DNA from: DASZTU01 sp035493835
GTDB lineage: Bacteria; Pseudomonadota; Alphaproteobacteria; Rhizobiales; Devosiaceae
NCBI GenBank assembly: GCA_035493835.1
Contig: DATJHO010000043.1
Coordinates: forward strand, 1 to 62,820
Length of the DNA stretch: 62,820 bases
Direction of reading: 5' to 3'
Made by a program: the position numbers and the translations under genes. Of this stretch, positions 59,716-62,820 are shown piece by piece. How positions within the stretch are numbered: the first letter of the stretch is position 1; every line of letters starts with the position of its first letter. Below the pieces are notes generated by a model, which saw only the letters and a list, made by a program, of their open reading frames with translations, searched no databases and was not told the DNA's origin.

Positions 59716-60966
59716 GTGACCCGCAACCTCCCCGTCACACCCGCCCGCATCACCGAGGACATATCCGACCTCGCCGCCATCACGGAGCCGGATCACCCCT
59801 GGACGCGGCGGTCGTTCACGCCGATGTTCCTTGCGGGGCGCCAGTATCTGGTCCGCCGCTTCGAGGCGGCGGGGCTTGAAACGCGCATCGATGCGGCCGG
59901 CAATCTCATCGGTCGGCGGCTGGGGCGCGATTCCGGGCGCGGTACCATCATGGTGGGCTCGCATTCGGATACCGTGCCTGGCGGCGGCCGGTTCGATGGC
60001 ATCGCCGGGGTCTCGGCGGCGCTCGAAGTCGCCCGCACGCTGCGCGATGAGGGGATTACCCTCGAACACGACCTGGAAGTGATCGATTTCCTCGCCGAGG
60101 AGGTTTCGGCCTTCGGCATTTCCTGCGTCGGCAGCCGCGGCATGGCGGGACAGCTTACGCCCGCAATGTTTTCGCGCGAGGCCGAGGGGCAGACGCTCGC
60201 CGCGGGCATTGCCTCGGTCGGCGGCGATCCGGCGCGGCTTATCGAGCCCCGGCGAACGGACATAAAGGCCTTTCTCGAGCTCCACATTGAGCAGGGCACC
60301 GTGCTCGAACAGGCAGGGGAGGACATCGGCGTCGTCACCGCCATTGCCGGCATCACCCGCATCGAGATCATCGTCACCGGCCGCGCCGATCATGCCGGCA
60401 CCACCCGCATGGGGCACCGGCTCGATGCGCTGACCGCCGCGGCGCGCCTCGTCCTTGGCATCGAGGCGCTGGCAATGGAAAAGGCGAAGGGGCCGACCCA
60501 TTTCGCGGCCACCGTCGGCGAGTTCGAGATCGAACCCAACGCGGCCAACGTCATCCCGTCGCGGGCGCGGCTCCTGATCGATGCGCGGGCCGAACTGCGC
60601 CCCGACATGGAGGCCTTCATTGCCGAGGTCGCCGACCTCGCCCGCTCCGTTGCGGCCGCGACGGGCGTCACCATCGACCCGCCGGTTACCATTTCCGACA
60701 ATATGCCCACACCGGGCGACGCGGACGTGCTTGATGTCCTCGACGCCGCCTGTGTTGCGGTCGGGGCCCGCCATCGCCGCATGGCGTCCGGCGCCGGCCA
60801 CGACACCGCCTGGATGGCGCGGCTCTCCAAGGCGGCGATGATCTTCATCCCCTGCCTCGGCGGCCGCAGCCACACCCCGGACGAGTTTGCGGAAACCGAC
60901 GACATCGCATTGGGGGCGGCAGTGCTGCTCGAGGCGGTGAAGCGACTGGATAAGGAATTGGGGTAG
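59716..60966 (+). CDS. M20-family N-carbamoyl-L-amino-acid hydrolase/allantoate amidohydrolase-like protein
   Basis: The 416-residue product has the zinc-site pattern of beta-ureidopropionase/carbamoylases: VGSHSDTVPGGGRFDGIAGV, FLAEEVSAFGISCVGSRGM, LHIEQGTVLEQ, and SGAGHDTAWMARL near the C-terminus. Such enzymes split N-carbamoyl amino acids to amino acid, CO2 and ammonia. It starts at a GTG (59716). It stands after the hydantoinase, so the pair would convert a hydantoin to a free amino acid. Confidence 0.9.
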   Translation: MTRNLPVTPARITEDISDLAAITEPDHPWTRRSFTPMFLAGRQYLVRRFEAAGLETRIDAAGNLIGRRLGRDSGRGTIMVGSHSDTVPGGGRFDGIAGVSAALEVARTLRDEGITLEHDLEVIDFLAEEVSAFGISCVGSRGMAGQLTPAMFSREAEGQTLAAGIASVGGDPARLIEPRRTDIKAFLELHIEQGTVLEQAGEDIGVVTAIAGITRIEIIVTGRADHAGTTRMGHRLDALTAAARLVLGIEALAMEKAKGPTHFAATVGEFEIEPNAANVIPSRARLLIDARAELRPDMEAFIAEVADLARSVAAATGVTIDPPVTISDNMPTPGDADVLDVLDAACVAVGARHRRMASGAGHDTAWMARLSKAAMIFIPCLGGRSHTPDEFAETDDIALGAAVLLEAVKRLDKELG

Positions 60967-60969
60967 GCC

Positions 60970-61172
60970 ATATGGGCGGCCCTCATGGTGAGCCTGTCGA
61001 ACCACGAGGGCCCTGGCACTGAGCTGGCGGCCCATCCTTCGACAAGCTCAGGATGAGGTGGGGAGCGTGCTAGGTATTTATGATGGCCTGGGCCCCTCAC
61101 CCCGTCCTGCCGGACGGACCTCTCCCCGACGGGGAGAGGTCGGCCGAGCGCAGCGGCGGCCGGGTGAGGGGG
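60970..61172. repeat. Repeat array before the DUF917 gene
   Basis: The gap holds ctcatggtgagcctgtcgaa ccacgaggg with its inverted partner ccatccttcgacaagctcag gatgagg (60984-61058), followed by cccctcaccccgtcctgccg gacggacctc and its inverted half ggccgggtgagggggcc (61093-61172). These are the same two families as at 57.9-58.2 kb. Confidence 0.7.
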
Positions 61173-61213
61173 CCTTCGCCCACGCGAAACGCGAGTTAAA
61201 CGGAGCAAGAATC

Positions 61214-62344
61214 TTGGGTCGCATTCTCACGGAAAAGGACGTCGAGCCGGCGGTGAAGGGCGGCTCGGTTTATGCCGCTGGCGGTGGCGGGTGGGCCGAT
61301 CATGGCCGCATGCTCGGCTATGCGGCCGTCAGCATCGGCAAGCCCGAACTGGTCGACATCGAGGAATTGCGGCCCAAGGATTGGGTGGCGACCGCCGCCG
61401 CCATCGGCGCGCCGGCCTCGACCACAGCCTGGGAGATGCAGGGCCGCGACTACATCAAGGCGGTGGAGTTGCTGCAGGAGGCGCTGGGCGAAAAGATCGC
61501 CGGCCTCATCATCGGCCAGAACGGCAAGTCGTCCACGCTTAATGGCTGGCTGCCCGCGGCTGTGCTCGGCACGAAAGTGGTTGATGCGGTTGGCGACATG
61601 CGGGCACACCCCACCGGCGACATGGGTTCCATCGGCATGGCCGGCTCGCCCGAGCAGATGATCCAGACCGCGGTGGGCGGCAACCGGGCGGAAAACCGCT
61701 ACATCGAACTGGTTGTCCGCGGCGCGACGGCAAAGATCTCGCCGATCCTGCGCACGGCCTCCGACATGTCCGGCGGCTTCATCGCCTCGGCCCGCAACCC
61801 GCTCAGGGCAAAATATGTGCGCGACAACGCAGCGCTTGGTGGCATCTCGCTGGCGCTGCAACTGGGCGAAGCCATCATAGCGGCGGAACGCAAGGGCGGG
61901 TCGGCGGTGATCGATGCCATCGTCAAGACCACCGGCGGCAGCATCCTCGCGAAGGGGACGGTGACGAAAAAGGACCTCGTCTATACCAAGGAAGCCTTCG
62001 ATATCGGCAAATTCATCCTTGGCGACGGCGACAAGGCGATCACCATCCACACCATGAACGAATACATGGCGATCGATGACGCCGGCGGCTGCCGCCTTGC
62101 GACCTTCCCCGACATCATCTCCACCCTGGATGCCTCCGGCACCCCGCTTTCCGCCGGCCAGCTCCGCGAGGGCATGTATGTTTTTATACTGCATGTGCCG
62201 AAAAAGGTGATCCCGCTCGCCTCCAGCGTCATCGATCCCGCCGTCTACCCGCCGGTCGAAAAGGCGCTGGGGATTGAGCTCGCCAAATACGCGCTGGACG
62301 GTGTGAAGACGAAAAAGGGCAAGAAGCACCGCGAGTGGGAATGA
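61214..62344 (+). CDS. DUF917 / S-methyl thiohydantoin desulfurase family protein
   Basis: The 376-residue product matches the two-domain DUF917 family, now described as S-methyl thiohydantoin desulfurase (S-Me-THD). Typical pieces are LTEKDVEPAVKGGSVYAAGG GG, the VDIEELRPKDW region with IGAPAST, DAVGDMRAHPTGDMGSIGMA, and the late segment LATFPDIISTLDASGTPLSA with LREGMYV. I chose a TTG at 61214, with ggag eight bases before it; earlier in-frame codons lie in repeats. In such a family the reaction would remove methanethiol from an S-methyl thiohydantoin to leave a hydantoin, which fits the hydantoinase and carbamoylase genes upstream. Confidence 0.82.
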   Translation: MGRILTEKDVEPAVKGGSVYAAGGGGWADHGRMLGYAAVSIGKPELVDIEELRPKDWVATAAAIGAPASTTAWEMQGRDYIKAVELLQEALGEKIAGLIIGQNGKSSTLNGWLPAAVLGTKVVDAVGDMRAHPTGDMGSIGMAGSPEQMIQTAVGGNRAENRYIELVVRGATAKISPILRTASDMSGGFIASARNPLRAKYVRDNAALGGISLALQLGEAIIAAERKGGSAVIDAIVKTTGGSILAKGTVTKKDLVYTKEAFDIGKFILGDGDKAITIHTMNEYMAIDDAGGCRLATFPDIISTLDASGTPLSAGQLREGMYVFILHVPKKVIPLASSVIDPAVYPPVEKALGIELAKYALDGVKTKKGKKHREWE

Positions 62345-62820
62345 GGTTCTCGCCGGGCTGCTGACCCTTCTACCGGCAGGCGGCTCCTTCGCTCCCTCCC
62401 CCCTGCGGGGAGGGTGGCGGCAGCCGGATGGGGGCCTTCCCCGAAGCAGTGCCTCCGCAAGCCCCCCCACCCCTGCAAGGGGGAGGGGGCAGGGTGGCAC
62501 GGCCACGCCGTCGACCTATCCCCGCCCGTTGCAGCCGCATTATCCTCACCCCATCCCCCACGAACGCGCGGTCGCGACGAACGGTCGGCGGGGGGAGGTC
62601 GGTGGGTCGGAAGTCGTTCCGGTCCGGGGTCGAGAGTCGGTACCTGATCGTAGGCACGATCGCGTCGATCGGGAGCAGGGGCTGTTTCTACTGCTCCAGG
62701 TGTCCGCCAAGCCGGCAGCGGCGAAGGCGGGCGCTGTGATCGAGGTCCGGGCAAGCGCCAGCAACCGGGTCCGGTAGACCTTGTGCTCGATCCCAAGCCC
62801 CGATCGCGTCGGCGAGGCTC
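62345..62820. other. Gene-free window edge with repeats
   Basis: The first part (about 62391-62500) contains another 'cctcccccctgcggggaggg' unit and its inverted partner. The remaining 320 bases are GC-rich and show no recognisable gene, RNA or repeat; short frames on both strands look random. The next gene presumably lies outside. Confidence 0.5.

Overview
The window reads as a stretch of chromosome from a GC-rich alphaproteobacterium of the Hyphomicrobiales (Rhizobiales), most like the Devosia group. This rests on gene order and families I recognise: rpmH-rnpA-yidC-engB-argB, irr next to fabA-fabB, ubiE-ubiB-dut, rpsT upstream of dnaA, and RIME-like intergenic palindromes. No species can be fixed from the sequence alone. 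I see no insertion sequence, prophage, CRISPR array or rRNA operon.

Layout. 0-7 kb: a cut-off exported protein, a Tat-exported aspartoacylase/succinylglutamate-desuccinylase-like protein, tRNA-Arg(ACG), a GMC oxidoreductase with a short Tat-signal partner, and a reverse-strand pair made of a flavin disulfide-reductase homologue without its redox cysteines and an orphan histidine kinase. 7-15 kb: ribosome/RNase P/membrane insertion block (rpmH, rnpA, yidC, engB), a basic small protein, a glutamine amidotransferase, an ECF sigma/anti-sigma/exported MsrB unit, and argB. 15-23.9 kb: envelope proteins, a HAD hydrolase, a LOG-type protein, lysine/diaminopimelate genes dapD and dapE, and an orphan flagellar-rod-like protein. 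24-28 kb: polysaccharide genes (O-antigen ligase-like, CapD/WbpM-type epimerase, sugar-phosphate transferase). 28-40 kb: Tim44-domain protein, 2-hydroxyacid dehydrogenase, SH3 protein, irr/fabA/fabB, MoeB/ThiF-like enzyme, DUF2259, dut, ubiB, ubiE, mutM. 40-49 kb: rpsT, a long gene-free leader, then dnaA, dnaN, recF and gyrB in the same direction. 49-52 kb: small exported protein and a class A penicillin-binding protein.

The most striking region is 52.3-62.3 kb, eight same-strand genes: an ammonia-lyase homologue whose MIO-forming triad is Cys-Ala-Asp instead of Ala-Ser-Gly; a complete betaine/OpuC-type ABC importer (binding protein, permease, ATPase, second permease); a hydantoinase/allantoinase-like amidohydrolase; an N-carbamoyl-amino-acid-hydrolase-like M20 peptidase; and a protein of the family once called DUF917, now S-methyl thiohydantoin desulfurase. 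Read as a pathway, this fits uptake of a quaternary-amine histidine betaine (ergothioneine, S-methyl-ergothioneine or a relative), elimination of trimethylamine without MIO, then thiohydantoin to hydantoin to N-carbamoyl-glutamate to glutamate. The hydratase such a route needs is not in the window. The families are recognised; the pathway is inference.

Intergenic space is crowded with at least five repeat families (RIME-like palindromes; 'ccctcccc...gggtgggggttgtt' units; 'cttgacccggggaccca' units; a 'cccgcgaaggcggg' inverted repeat; 'gcctgtcgaaggacgag' units). They are dense inside the 52-62 kb cluster, and one copy appears to supply the last residues of the hydantoinase.
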